This document shows, in pieces, positions 43,392-56,640 of a stretch of DNA of 64,000 bases (positions are counted from its first letter, which is position 1; the number at the start of each line of letters is the position of its first letter). Made by a program: the position numbers and the translations under genes. The notes under the pieces were generated by a model, which ran no database searches, was not told where the DNA came from, and saw only the letters and a program-made list of their open reading frames with translations. Source of the DNA: Bryum argenteum. Its lineage: Eukaryota; Streptophyta; Bryopsida; Bryales; Bryaceae. The stretch spans positions 25,882,758 through 25,946,757 of the forward strand of contig CM073323.1 of assembly GCA_037043015.1 (NCBI GenBank), given 5' to 3'.

Positions 43392-43475
43392 GTGTTAAAA
43401 ATGCAAGAGTACATAGTTTGTGTTAAAAATGCAAGAGTACATAGTTTGTGTTAAAAATGCAAGAGTACATAGTTT
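43392..43475. repeat. 28-bp tandem repeat, three units
   Basis: Three identical head-to-tail units start GTGTTAAAAATGCAAGAGTA and end CATAGTTT. Identity between units suggests recent amplification. Confidence 0.9.
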
Positions 43476-43584
43476 GGGCTTATTTAGAACTGAAATTAGG
43501 GTTATGTACTGTAAGGTAACTTACATTGATAGATGGATGAATGAAATCTTCTAACCACATTGGACAGTGTGTAAGCAGAGGATG

Positions 43585-43745
43585 AAAGGAGTCAGACAAC
43601 TCCCAGTTGAGGATGGATGGACCGGAGTCAGACAACTCCAGATTGAGAACATGTGCACTGGAGTTAGACAGCTCTATATTTAGTGCATTGGAGTCAGACC
43701 ACTCCAAGATTGAGAACATGTGTACAAGAGTTAGACAACTCAAGA
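43585..43745. repeat. Spaced quasi-palindromic repeats
   Basis: Five copies of a motif like GGAGTCAGACAACTCC, itself with GGAGT/ACTCC arms, occur every 30-60 bases. Intervening text such as GATTGAGAACATGTG also repeats. They lie just upstream of, or inside, the possible LTR ending near 44040. Confidence 0.75.
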
Positions 43746-44040
43746 TGAGGTACACTAGAATTAGACTACTGATAGTAGTCAATTAGCTTTACTCTAAATA
43801 TAGGAGTAAAGATCTAGAATGATCTATAAATAGGCTAGACTCTGGAACATAGCCTAAGATAGACTGTAGTTCATGTTGGGAAGGAACTCATATATTAGCT
43901 CGGGGGTGAGAAGGTAGAGGCTCTCTTTGGTAGTGAGCTCTTCTCTATGGTTGGGAGGTTGAGCTTAATAAAGTTTTAGGTTTTGTCTTCCTAGCTAAAT
44001 TGTTGTGAGTTGGTAATAAACCTATTAGAGGGTTGTTACA
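43716..44040 (+). mobile_element. Possible solo LTR of a retrotransposon
   Basis: The stretch contains a TATA-like CTATAAATAG (about 43823), a TTAATAAAG signal about 150 bases later and ends GTTGTTACA. This promoter-then-polyadenylation layout resembles an LTR. No coding domain, primer-binding site or target duplication was found next to it, so borders are tentative. Confidence 0.3.
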
Positions 44041-46647
44041 TGTACATGCTTTCAAGACCATAACATAATATAACTCTTTTAGACTTTTGAGGTTGATTCA
44101 TTGGTGAAAGTATATAATTGTTTGGTAATTGCAAAAAAAATGATAAAATGCTTTGCAAGGCATATGTGCTTCAAATTTTAACATTTTTTGAGTTTGTAGA
44201 GCCGATTCTAGCATAAGAATTAAGAAGATGTTTTCTCCATCGGGTAGATGTCAAAAATTCAAATAAGCATGTGTAGCAGAAACTATTTCCCGTATAGCTC
44301 AAGTAGTATGTCCATTAGTGCACTGCAGTACTTTGAGTACTTGATTTTGACTATGTGTTATTCTAGTACAATGGCATCTATTATGGCACCAAGTTTCACC
44401 AGCTATACAAGGCCCACTACATACCCATACATGAGTAACTTAAGTACATTATGTACCTCAGTAGTCTTTCATGAGGGAGCATGTACAATGCAATTGGCCG
44501 CAAAGTGGGTCGATCTAGCATACTTCCACCCATATTGTATTGTACTTTTGCTCACAAAGCGGAAGTTGTGTTGTCTTAGATTCACTAGACCTTCCTGTCT
44601 TATCTTCCCATTGTTCATATGTTTCCCTTTCAAGGATTGGTTCAACATCTCTGAACATAATGTAGAAGAAGACGGAGATAGAATCCCAAGAACCTGCATG
44701 CGAACTTTCAGAACTAAACTCTTGAGTAATCTCACTATACTCAACGAGTTTTTATTAGCCCAAGGCCCAAAGAAGTATCATTTGTTGTTAGTTGTTACTT
44801 GGAAGGATCAATATCTATAAGTTCTTGTGAGCCATGGGCTAGACACAAGCAGTGGCTGTTTAAACAGATTGAGATCATGAAATTCCATGGAAAGTCTTCG
44901 AATTCTTCAGCTGAAAACACCACAAAACCTTAAACTCGAAGCATAAGAAAGTTTCGGCTCTCATCACTGTGGTGAAATCTGTCTCTAATCCAACACTCAA
45001 TCTTCTCTTGCTTCTTACTATATGATCTCAGAAAATACCTTAAATTCGCCACTATGATTGATAAAACGATATTTTCAAAAATCATGAACTTATTTTACAT
45101 CATCAACTAGATAATGAGAACCAATTGCACAAATTTTGATTTATTGAAAACTACACTATGTGGTAAACATCATTATATTGTAGAGGATGTACAAAAATTT
45201 GAGCTCTTTGTATACGAAGCCCTATTCTACGTAATTACTTTTTTTGGCAACATTCGTAAGTTTTCTTAATCTAGTAGCAGAACTTCCACAGGCTTTGAAC
45301 TTCCATAACAAGAATTTTTTGTTGAAGGCCGGTTACCATGAGAGTTTCGTGATCACTTGCATAGCAAAAACAAGTGAGACATTCATTTATACACGCAAGT
45401 GAGCAAGACACTAAACCATGACAAATACAAAACCCTCAAAACCTAGGTACGGTTAGTAAGCTTCATGAGACCTAGACGTGTGCATTAAGATAATCCACAC
45501 ATGATACATAATGCCTCGGCAACAAATGATCAACCTAGCATACATATGATCGAGAAACAAGTTATGAAGCGCAACAACATTATAAATTTATAATCAAAGT
45601 GCAAATGCCTAGCTACAAACTTTTTCCATAACGCTAGAAATAAGAACACATTATTTACATGATTAGCGTAGGACAAGAAATAGTTCAATATTTTGTCAAA
45701 GAAAGCCAACTTTGATTCCATAATTGGCAGGAATCTCAAACTGCCAAATAGTGTCTTCTGTCAAGAGCCCCGTGGTACCTTGCCCTTCGCGTTGGCCATC
45801 GACAAAGCACCGAGACAACATTGAACATAAATTTTTTATCAATTTCACGTCATGCAAAGATTGGTTGAAAGATCATGATTCATACATTGTGTAAGAAGCG
45901 TGCGTTTGTTTGGCATGATAGAATATAGTTAAGTGATTGAAATGTTGGTTTTTATTTATGACATTTGATATATTATATAATTTTTATATTTTGTTGAACA
46001 TTGTCAATGTTTCACGTCAATTTTATTGTATATCGAGAGGTTGGAGACTTTGAATCCTATTGATGTGTAATAAACAAATCATGTGATCCCCTCAAACCGA
46101 GATAATTTATGGTTGAATAAAAGTTTGAAATCAACATCATATGTACATTGAATGCAAATACGGACAAACAATATATGATGATTATTGTAGTTATGTAGAC
46201 CGAAAGGTACTGAAATTGATGTGATCATGTATGTTCATTAGATATATTATATACACTGACATAGTTTTCAAACAGCCGCGAAAATTCAAATATGTTAGTT
46301 TTCCATATCATAGGTATTACAGTATAGCTTGAATGTAGAATTCTTTGCAAATTTCAATCTAAACACGTAATTCGTTATAATGGTATTATTCACTGATTTT
46401 GAGAAATGTGGGTTTAGCTCAAGTCGAGTTAAATGTACCCACACGGTACATTTTACTCAACCACAATTGTCATCAATTTGATAATCTGAATATTCCCATT
46501 ATAACAAATTATGTGTTTCCAGAGGATTTATAAAATAAATTAGATGGATATGTTGTTTTAATTGCACACCAAAAAGTGCGCTTCCCCAAGTGCTTAATTG
46601 CTTCGTTGCATGTTTCAATATGTCTTATTTTACAAAACACACTCTTG

Positions 46648-47584
46648 TTAACCCCTAAAAATCCAAGCGTTTTTTGGCCTTCCAATACCAAAAACTGTGA
46701 TTTTCTACCACCTTGTTCAAATTGAGATATGGTCACAAAATTTATTGTTTTTCCGTACTTTCAACCGTAAGATCTCAAACCCACCTACTATTTGTACTAC
46801 CATGTGAAATTTCAACCGTTGGATCTTCACCATTTGTGAGATCTTAACATTCAAAGTTGGTGCAAAAGTTTTTTTGGGCATTGCTTGTGAGACATTGTTT
46901 CCATGGAGCATAGGTAAAATTGAAGTTTGTTACCCCAAACATCAATCCCATATTTTTTTCCATGTAGATAATCAAGATGGGTACGCTCATGCAAAATTTT
47001 GGAAACTCATTCCATTTGTGTGACCTTCATGCAAATTATTTCCTAGAAGAAGGTCTAAAAACATCGATATAGTAAAACATGCATTTCCTTCGATATATTT
47101 GGTTTAATTAAAAATCCAAACGGCAAGTAGGTGCTTTTATGAGTTTCTGAGATTTGAGAAAAAAAAAAATTGGAAAATTCCAAAACCTCAAATTTTGACA
47201 AATTTTGTAAGAGTTAATTCAGAAATTACTAGAAATTGTGAAGATTGTTTTTGTAATTTTTGAGGACTGCCCTTGTGAATTTCACAAACTTTTTGAGTTA
47301 GCTCTCTTTGGAACTCAAGTAGTAATTTGGTCATGAACATATTTCAAAAAAAAATCTCAAAAAAATACTAAATTTAAACTGCCCCAGTTCGGCTCGCAAA
47401 ACAAGAATTGTCGTAGAAGACTCAAAAATTGGAATTTGGCTTTGCAAATTTTACCACATACACTTTGCAGTATAGGGAGCACCCATTAAAAAAATTGGGC
47501 AAAAGTATTACTTTTAACCTATTCATCTAGGCTGCCCAAAATAGCAAAAGCCCAATTTGGTCCTCTTGGATCTTTAGGGGTTAA
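46648..47584. mobile_element. TTAA-bounded 937-bp element (piggyBac-like, long family)
   Basis: TTAA stands at both ends, with terminal inverted repeats CCCCTAAAAATCCAAG and CCCCTAAAGATCCAAG, 15 of 16 matching. The interior is AT-rich, non-coding and shared with the element at 55063-55994, including ATTTCAACCGTTGGAT and CACATACAC followed by a short T-rich tract. It is clearly a second, longer family distinct from the 340-370 bp one. Confidence 0.85.
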
Positions 47585-48104
47585 AAAGAAAAAATTTAAT
47601 TTCTTATTATCATTGGAGCCTACGCGTATAAATCTCACATTTAGTATAAGAGTCCACACTTTTTTAATTTGAATGATCCCAACACAACAAGTTTTCAGAG
47701 AATACACTTCTAGCAATACATACTGGATTTTATCAAGAAAGAAACAAAGTAGTCCTAACCTTTAAATCACATGTTTGTCTTATTATCAAGTGTAATCCAC
47801 ACAATATCAAGGAATCACTAGAGTCAAACCATCACTACGTACAAATGTCAAGAGTGACAACACCGGAAACCACATAACACCAAGAACTCTACGGTAGGGG
47901 CTGATTACCAACCAAGAAAATCCTTCCTTCCAATATCAAAATCCAATGTACCCTCGACAAGCTTTATTTTAGGATGAACAATTCTAGAAACACCTACTAT
48001 ATTTCCTTCCAAAAAAAGTCATGATTTCAGCATCACCAATCACCACAAATAACATTCTAATCTAAAATTTGCTCAATTATTGAGCATGTTACCTTGGAAA
48101 TGAA
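47585..48104. other. Intergenic sequence
   Basis: AT-rich sequence between the TTAA element and the inverted repeat at the 3' end of the release factor gene. No gene or repeat recognised. Confidence 0.5.
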
Positions 48105-48201
48105 GAACACACCCAATTTTGATGCTTTAAAAACATCCTCCGTCCCACATTAAACAATCAAGAATGGACTCATCGAAATGTGCGAGGATGTTTTTAGAGC
48201 A

Positions 48202-48219
<18 letters not shown>
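48105..48219. repeat. 36-bp inverted repeat overlapping the last release factor exon
   Basis: Arms 48105-48140 and 48184-48219 are reverse complements with one mismatch; the loop is 43 bases. The right arm covers the 3' part of the terminal coding exon of the release factor gene, including its TGA stop. The left arm is therefore an inverted copy of exon sequence. The whole could form a long hairpin if transcribed. Confidence 0.9.
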
Positions 48220-49757
<1,538 letters not shown>

Positions 49758-50252
49758 TGGGCACATGAAGCATATGGGTAGGCAATTTGCTTGGCTCAAT
49801 GGGCATGGGAGGTCCCTGGGTCCCTAGCATGCAATCTCTTGGGGCATAAGATAAGCATAAAATCCACTGTTGAGTGAAAAGGGTACGAAATTTGACTGCC
49901 CAAGGAATTTACTCCTCTCTTCCCCTCTCTCTTCCCCGTAGCACTTACGCACTCACTCTTGGGAAGCAAGCTGTCTGGATTCATGCTGGTGAGCAAGGAT
50001 GACCATATGCGCGTGAATATTCTTTTAGTCTCACAGGTGATTGATTACGGGAGTTGAGGAGTGGTAAACATGCGGTAAACATACAGTTATCACACATTCA
50101 AGAAGGTATTCAAGAAGGTCGGACTCCTCCGTCTCTCTGCGTTCCATCAAACCCGCTGCACTCTGCACTCCTAGGCGCAATTACACCTTCACACCGCTCC
50201 GTTTGCCTCATGTGCGCAGGCTAACGTACTGGTCTCCAGCTAGCTTTGGCCG
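49758..50252. other. Spacer between release factor fragment and the 458-residue gene
   Basis: This should hold the promoter and 5' untranslated region of the plus-strand gene at 50253. The minus-strand frame 49796-49996 does not resemble the missing RF1 N-terminus. No other feature was seen. Confidence 0.5.
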
Positions 50253-51629
50253 ATGGCGGTTCCAGGAGTGTTCTTGTGGTTTCAGTTTGCATATTCGATA
50301 TGGCAGTTTGTGAGAGTTGCCAAGTTCTGCCGCTTGCCTTACGCCTTCCTCGCACACACATTCATGTGGCTCATCGGCAGATGGGGTCGACCCTTTGCTG
50401 CCCGGAACTTCATCGTTCTCGGTCCGCCACGCGAGAAGTATTACATCTCGCCAGAAGTAGTTGCGGGTTTGATAAGCCCGTGGAGAGAGAAGAAGGGGAG
50501 GCGGCGTGCTTGTGACCTCGATGTTGAAGTCCAGGAGCTCGAAGACGACGACCTGGAGAAGGGGTACGAGGGCAAGCTCCAGCGCGTGAACGTGAGCGAC
50601 GCTAGCGTGGGCGTGAATCTCAAAATCTCCAGCAGGAGTCTCGCGGCCTCGTTTGTCTGGAACTATCTCCGGGACGACCCGGACTGCTTTGCTAGAACTG
50701 CGGACTTGATCTTCCCCAAGTTCCTGATTCTGGACCGGGTTCGTCACGTCGACGGACTCAAGAAGATCTGCTTCGGGGAGTATATTCCCAGCACAAGCAC
50801 GAAGCGGCGCTTTCTGGCGGTCCCCGATCGAGAGCGGGAGCTGAATCAGAACTTCATGCGCGTCTTGGCTACCATTCCGCTAATGTTGCAAGCGAAGGGA
50901 TACTCGGACGTGTCAGTGTGGGCAAGCGTGGCGATCATCGGCGTTGATCAGCTCTCGCTCTTCTTCAACTGGCTGTGGCAGTGCTTCAAGAACGGCCTGT
51001 TCCACCTCTTTCACCTTTTCATGATCCTCAATGAGGCCAGATTCTCTCCGCAGACGCGCACCACGATTTGCACATTCTTGTCAACGATCAGCGACAAGAT
51101 GATGTTCACCGACGAAGTGCGCCGTAACTTCATCGGGTTGCAGAAAGGCGACGAAGCGTACACGATGTCGCCGTTCGACGGATCAGATTTCGAGATCATC
51201 AAGAGGCCGCCATTTGAGAGGAAGAGGAAAACGCCTGTGGCGTACACGGTAGAAGAGTTCGGGAGATTCGAACAAGCGAATGGGGAGCCATTTGAGGACG
51301 GAGTGATACCGATCGGAACTCCCATCATCTCCCACACTGTCAAGGGCTCCAGGATCGACACCATCTTCATGAATGGTGGTACCCTCTTCAACTTCATCAA
51401 CAACGAACATCTGCATTTCGGTGACTGGGACTGCGACCGTGGCGATAAAGAGAACTTCCAGGACTTGCTGCAGGTTATGGAAGAGCGGCAAATGCTGCCA
51501 ATTCATCAAACAGATGCCCGGCTCCTCAAGAGCTTGAAATTCAACATTTTCCTCACTCCCGGCAACCGACTTGAGGATCTCGTCTTCGTTAAAGTGAAGA
51601 AGAACATCGTTGTCGGAGGGACAGTCTAG
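50253..51629 (+). CDS. Unrecognised intronless gene, 458 residues
   Basis: A single uninterrupted frame with high-GC third positions, clearly coding, starts at ATG 50253 in GCCGATGGC context and ends at TAG 51629. I do not recognise the family. The first 45 residues are rich in Phe, Trp and Leu and may form a membrane anchor (FLWFQFAYSIWQFV, then FLAHTFMWLIGRW). A second hydrophobic stretch lies at about 235-270 (VWASVAIIGVDQLSLFFNWLWQCF, then LFHLFHLFMIL). Between and after them are charged, globular-looking regions, including DLDVEVQELEDDDLEKGYEG (about 90-109) and a C-terminus with NNEHLHFGDWDCDRGDKENF. No catalytic motif stands out. It might be a membrane-associated protein; lack of introns in this intron-rich window could reflect retroposition or a family that is naturally intronless. 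Confidence 0.8.
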   Translation: MAVPGVFLWFQFAYSIWQFVRVAKFCRLPYAFLAHTFMWLIGRWGRPFAARNFIVLGPPREKYYISPEVVAGLISPWREKKGRRRACDLDVEVQELEDDDLEKGYEGKLQRVNVSDASVGVNLKISSRSLAASFVWNYLRDDPDCFARTADLIFPKFLILDRVRHVDGLKKICFGEYIPSTSTKRRFLAVPDRERELNQNFMRVLATIPLMLQAKGYSDVSVWASVAIIGVDQLSLFFNWLWQCFKNGLFHLFHLFMILNEARFSPQTRTTICTFLSTISDKMMFTDEVRRNFIGLQKGDEAYTMSPFDGSDFEIIKRPPFERKRKTPVAYTVEEFGRFEQANGEPFEDGVIPIGTPIISHTVKGSRIDTIFMNGGTLFNFINNEHLHFGDWDCDRGDKENFQDLLQVMEERQMLPIHQTDARLLKSLKFNIFLTPGNRLEDLVFVKVKKNIVVGGTV

Positions 51630-53797
51630 GTAGACTCATTCCGGTAGATTCCTCCAAAAGATGTATGTACAGTATAGTATGTAGTATGTTACTCATACAG
51701 TATGTATGCTGTTAACGGACGAACCCAATAATCGGGCACCTCATTGGCCATCTCCCCGGTGTCATGTTGTGAATAGCTTCATATAAAAATAAAAATTAAT
51801 TAAAAATAAAAAGTTGATATTATCATCCTAGTGATCAGGGTGTAGATATTAATAAGAGCTCAGGTGAATTGATACCTTTTGTTAAGACTTATGAGGGAGT
51901 TTAGGAGGAGAAAAGAAAAAGTGCTACTAACCTCAATTTTGTTAAAATTGCACAAAGGCATGGGCCATTTTCTCACTCTAGACCTTACATTTGTGTTCAT
52001 ATGGAGTGGTGTATTGTGCAATATAACAATTTTTTCGGAGATATCACTTCTTTATATACATTTTCACTTGTTTGAAATCCCTCATATCACCTTCAAATTC
52101 TGTTATATCACATGGTTTTTGAAGTGCAGTAAAGAATCTGCAGTAAAGAATGTGCAGTAAAGAAAGTTGGCGTGTGCCATTTTCACGGAATTGGGGTGTA
52201 TTTTGGAAGGACAAAAGGAATACTAACACAATAACAGATTCTGAGCATTTGCATGACTCAGTCCTATTCTCCAATATATATTTCTCAGTTTGCGTGTCGT
52301 ATGTGTGTGGACGTGGGGTCCTGGACTCGGAGGCACAAAAATAAGTGTACATACCGTAACCCTTGTTCGAAGAAGTTGCATGGATACTGAAAACTATCAG
52401 GGAGTGCGTTCTTGGTGATTGATTCCATTCACTCTTTATTTCACCTTAAAAGTGAATGAGAAAGTTATTAAAGAAAGAAGAGGAAACGACCCAAACCAAT
52501 CAGCCGAAGGATGAGTTGAAGTATCTCCTCGATAACCTCATCAACTGAAATCAAAAATGCCTACAGTAGTAATTTCGAGTCATTTTTTTAGCACACAGAC
52601 TGTTTTTCAGAGTTTCGAGAAGCTGCCTGCAATGGAAACTTCGTAAGAATACTGGAGGATATGGTACAGACTTGAGGTAGCATCCAACACAGGACCCAAT
52701 ATATTGCGTGGTCCTAAAGTCATGGATTTTTTAAAGAGAGAAACTGCAGTTTACAAATGGGGATCATGTATGTTCGAATCTCAAACGCCTCCGCAATGAG
52801 AATCTCCGCAATGAGAATCACGACAGGCTTGAAATCCTCCTCCGTTGCATCTGTCTTCTTCACTCGAAAGATGGAAGATTAAAATTAAACTAATTATTAA
52901 AAAGGAAGCACTTTCTATTGTCTTTTATGAGCAACTAGTAAGGTCCCCGTGGGAGCTCTTTATATGGTACTTTAAAAAAGTACCTGTTTTTACCATTTCC
53001 TCGAACAATATTATGTTTATTATATTTAGATATGCCCGTTTATTTCTTCAATACATAGTCCAAAAAACATCAAAGAAGCCTGGTAGGTAGGTAGGTTGGT
53101 AAGTTCGTAGGTTGTTAGATTTGTATGGTGGTAGGTTCCTACGTTGGTAAGTAGGAAGGATCCCACTTTTGTTATACATATAGATAACTTCTTAGGAGAT
53201 TGAAGGCCTATATCAAAGTTTCACAAACTGACATATGGAAACCGACATATGGATTTGAGAAAGTTAACAACTAAGTTTCAATTTTGTTTTCAGTTTTATT
53301 TTATTGTTTTCAAATCTAAAACTCATCTCACTATGGTGGGTATGTCAATTATTAGACGCTTTCAATTATTTAGACAATTCATTCATCCCTTTACTGTCGG
53401 GAAGGCCCTCATACACTGTATAAATGTCCACTACACGAATACTATTTGTTCTACCCCGGCGGACAAGGATTCACTACTACAATGTGAGCCGCTTGGCAAC
53501 GTTCTCTTCTTAAATGTTGCTCAAGTTTAGCAACGTTTTGAAATGTTGCAAACCTCCCTATTTTTTAATACTGATTAATCCTCACTATACAACTCAACCC
53601 AATTCAAGTAACTTATGATAGATCAAGAGTGATGATTATAGTTCTTACTCTTTTTATGTCTGGTTGGAGTGTCTAGTAAAAAAAAGCCGAGAAAGATTTC
53701 TTCATCCAATTAGCATTCATCATCAAAGAGAGCGATCCAAAAATGAATTTGGTCTAAAGTCTCTGAATATTGAAGACCGGTTATTTTATCTATCCAA
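51630..53797. other. Intergenic region, no gene seen
   Basis: AT-rich DNA with a 14-bp tandem triplet GCAGTAAAGAAT-type (52126-52165) and a GGTAGGT(T)-rich stretch at about 53085-53160. Frames up to about 100 codons show no motif. Confidence 0.5.
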
Positions 53798-54134
53798 TGT
53801 GAGCCAAAAAACCACCATGGAGTTATTGAAGCTCAATAGAGGGTGAGAGAGAATACAAACATCAAAGCTTACACACAAGGTAGAGCAATGAATGCTTGAA
53901 TGAGATACATACTCATTCCAAGCCCTTGCTTATGTATCCATAGGTAGGCACATGGTGCTACAAACAATATGGGATAACCGAGAGGCTAAGTCCTCTCTTG
54001 TCTCTCTAAGGCTTTTAGGACCAGCCCTCTTCAAACACCCTAGAGGACTAAAACCTAGCCTCTATTACTTACTCTAACATACTCTAAAACCTATTAGTTG
54101 CTCTTATAAACTACGAGCAACCTAATCTCTAACA
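53798..54134 (-). mobile_element. Probable 3' LTR of the Copia element
   Basis: On the minus strand the sequence begins TGTTAG directly after a purine tract AAGTGGGAG (the likely polypurine primer) and ends CTCACA, giving the TG...CA form of LTRs, 337 bp. A degenerate Copia C-terminal frame (MEDMVGNMWTKAF-like) runs right up to it. The second LTR is not in the window, so the border at 53798 is provisional. Confidence 0.55.
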
Positions 54135-56640
54135 CTCCCACTTTGCGAGTAGTTTTCTCCTCGCAATCCCATCTCCTTGTGCCTCACCTTGGCAAACGCC
54201 TTGGTCCACATATTTCCCACCATGTCCTCCATTTGCTAATACCTCAAGCTCTCCTCTCCATCTTCTAACTTTCCTGCTTGCATTTGGCAACAAAGCCAAT
54301 TCCCATGTGCCATTGGCCATACTAGATGTCTACTTGTCTTGTTTGGTCAACTCCCACTTGCTTGCATGCACACTTTGCAAAGCATCACCCAAACTCAAAG
54401 TATCATCAAAAAACAAATAAGATTTGCACGTTCAACCTCAATAGATGGTGGAAGAATATGGTTTAACCACCACTCACCAAGTGACCACCTCTCCTTATTG
54501 GATACCATGGGCCTTGTCTGTGACGCCCCCTCTTCAATCTTCTTCATGTGATTCAACCTCAACATCCTCCTCTTGTGTCTCTTTCGGCTCTTGCACTCCT
54601 TTAGGCTTTTCTCCAACTTGAGCCTCTTGTCAGACAACGCACGCCGAAATTGGAGTTGCATCCACCCCAATCACCATAGTGGCTCCAAACTCCCACTTGG
54701 ATGCATCTCCACATTCGCATCTCGACAAGTGGCCTCCTCCGCAATCACCACATCACGAGCCGCTGAATTTGATGTACTATTCTTGATTTGCATGCCATTT
54801 ACCATCCTTTCAAGGACCTTCAAATTCTTCACATTCAAATGCCCAAGGCGCCTATGGCGTAGCTCCAAAGGCGCTGATTGTGGCATTTGGTGTGCCACAT
54901 TGGCCATATCATACATAGAGAACGGCATTTGATATAAACTCCCTTCTCTTGGCAATCTAGCAATCACCTTCCTATTTGCAGCCCTCACAATGCATGCATC
55001 ATCATCAAACTCCACCTTTAAGCCATTAAGAGCAAGCTTTGCTATGGATAACAAATTTCTCTTTAACCCCTAAAAATCCAGGGGTTTCCTCGACCTCCAG
55101 AACCAAAAACTGCCATTTTTCACCTTCGTTGGAAGATGGGGAAATGGAGAAACTTTTTTTTCTGGTTTTAGACTTTGAACCGTAAGATCTTGTACCTAAC
55201 TTGTATACAAAGGACTGGTCAAAATTTCAACCGTTGGATGTTTTTCATTTGTGAGATCATAACAATCAAAGTTTGACCAACACTTTTTTTTTGCCACTGC
55301 GTGAGAGGCATTGTCTAAATGGTGCCAAGGGCAACTTGATGATTGTTATTCCAAATATTTTTCCCTCATTTTTTTTCATGTAGGTAATCAAGTTGGTTAT
55401 GCTCATGCAAAATTTTAGAGACCAATTCCACTTTTTGACCTTAATGTAAAATATTTTATGAAAGAAGGTCTAAAAACAACCATATAGTAAAACAAGCACC
55501 ACGTATGATATATTTAGTTTGAGAAAAATCTCGACGGTGAGAAGGTGCATTTATGATAATGTGAATTTTGAAAAAAATCTTGGAAAAAATCCAAAATCTC
55601 GAATTTTGGCAATTTTTGAAAGAAAAATTGTAAAATTACTAGAAATTGTGAAGATTGTTTTTGAAAGTTTTGGAGGCTGCCCTTGTAAAATTGGTAAACT
55701 TTTTGACTTCGGACACATTGGAATTTGAATAGTAATTTGGTAATGAACATATTTCTAAAAAAAAAAAAATTAAAAAAAATTATTTTAAACTGCCCGATTT
55801 GGACTTGAAACCTAAAATTTCTAGATGAAGGTTATAAAATTAAAATTTGACTTTGAAAATTTTACCACATACACATTACTGTATGTGGAGCACCCAATAA
55901 AAATCTTAGGCAAAAATATCAGTTTAAATGCTTAAAATGAGCTGCCCGAAATCTCAGAAAACCGAATCGGCTTTCCTGGATTTTTAGGGGTTAACTTTGG
56001 GATGTGGAGAACCTCCTTTATGTTGATTTTGTGCTTTACTCCCATCACCTTCACCTCCTCAACAATAGTGCCAACTCCGACCACATGCACAATACTATCA
56101 TCTCCCAAGTGCACATTTCGTGGTGGTGATATTACCTCATATGTTTGAAATGCTGCCCTATGAGGTGACATGTGCTTAGTGGCTCCTGAATCCATGATCC
56201 ACTTGGCCATGGTGTTGTCATCTCCATCTCCATTTGCAAAGGCATGCTCTTCCCACATCTCCTCTTTGCTTGCAACAACGGCGCTTACAAACGCATACTC
56301 CTCCTCATTGTCTTTGTTTCTTGCAACATTAGCACTCTCTTTCTCCTTCTTGTCTTGGAAGCAATACCTTGCAATGTGGCCCGGTTTGCCACAATTGAAG
56401 CACAACCTTGGCCCATTTTGCATCCTCCCTTTGTTTTGAGCCGCCACCAACGCTTCTTCACCACTTTGAGCACCCCTCTCCTTCCTCTTGGACACTTCAT
56501 GCATCAACCTTGACACCACAAACTCCATCTTAAGGTCAGCAAGGGTCAAGGTCTCTAAAACCGTTATCAAGTGCTCAAATGAAGATGGGAGACTATCAAG
56601 CAAGGTCATAACAATATCCTCCTCCTTCATGGAACACTTG
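54135..56640 (-). mobile_element. Ty1/Copia retrotransposon, internally deleted and interrupted
   Basis: On the minus strand, 56630-55995 encodes the end of gag with a CCHC zinc knuckle (CFNCGKPGHIARYC) and the start of the aspartic protease (WIMDSGATKHM). Coding resumes at 55062-54671 with the gag-pre-integrase block (RRLGHLNVKNLKVLERMVNG). A 932-bp TTAA element splits the two. After 54671 an in-frame stop and loss of recognisable integrase and most reverse transcriptase show a large internal deletion; only a scrap of the C-terminal RNase H end remains at about 54130-54200. The 5' part of gag and the 5' LTR are missing upstream of 56640. It is a dead copy. Confidence 0.85.
55063..55994. mobile_element. 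TTAA-bounded 932-bp element inserted in Copia
   Basis: The element has perfect 16-bp terminal inverted repeats CCCCTAAAAATCCAGG, each flanked by TTAA. It lies inside the Copia protease-to-integrase coding region. With one TTAA kept, the Copia frame on the two sides is continuous and follows the family order, which shows that TTAA is the duplicated target and that this is a genuine insertion. The interior matches the 46648 element. No transposase is encoded. Confidence 0.92.

Larger units (their letters stand above)
42600..46647. other. AT-rich gene-poor region with repeats
   Basis: I see no supported gene. The region contains the 28-bp tandem repeat (43392-43475), spaced GGAGTCAGACAACTCC-type motifs (43585-43745) and a possible solo LTR ending near 44040. 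The longest frame, 44248-44820 (+), has no motif and low-complexity composition. Confidence 0.5.

Noticed and set aside
44248-44820. 190-codon plus-strand frame
   Set aside because: Codon use and composition look random, there is no motif and no supporting splice or promoter context; kept only as a mention.
54135-54320. Copia reverse transcriptase domain starting MANGTWEL
   Set aside because: The Copia-like similarity in that frame is lost after a few residues and another frame carries the C-terminal end, so only deletion scraps remain.
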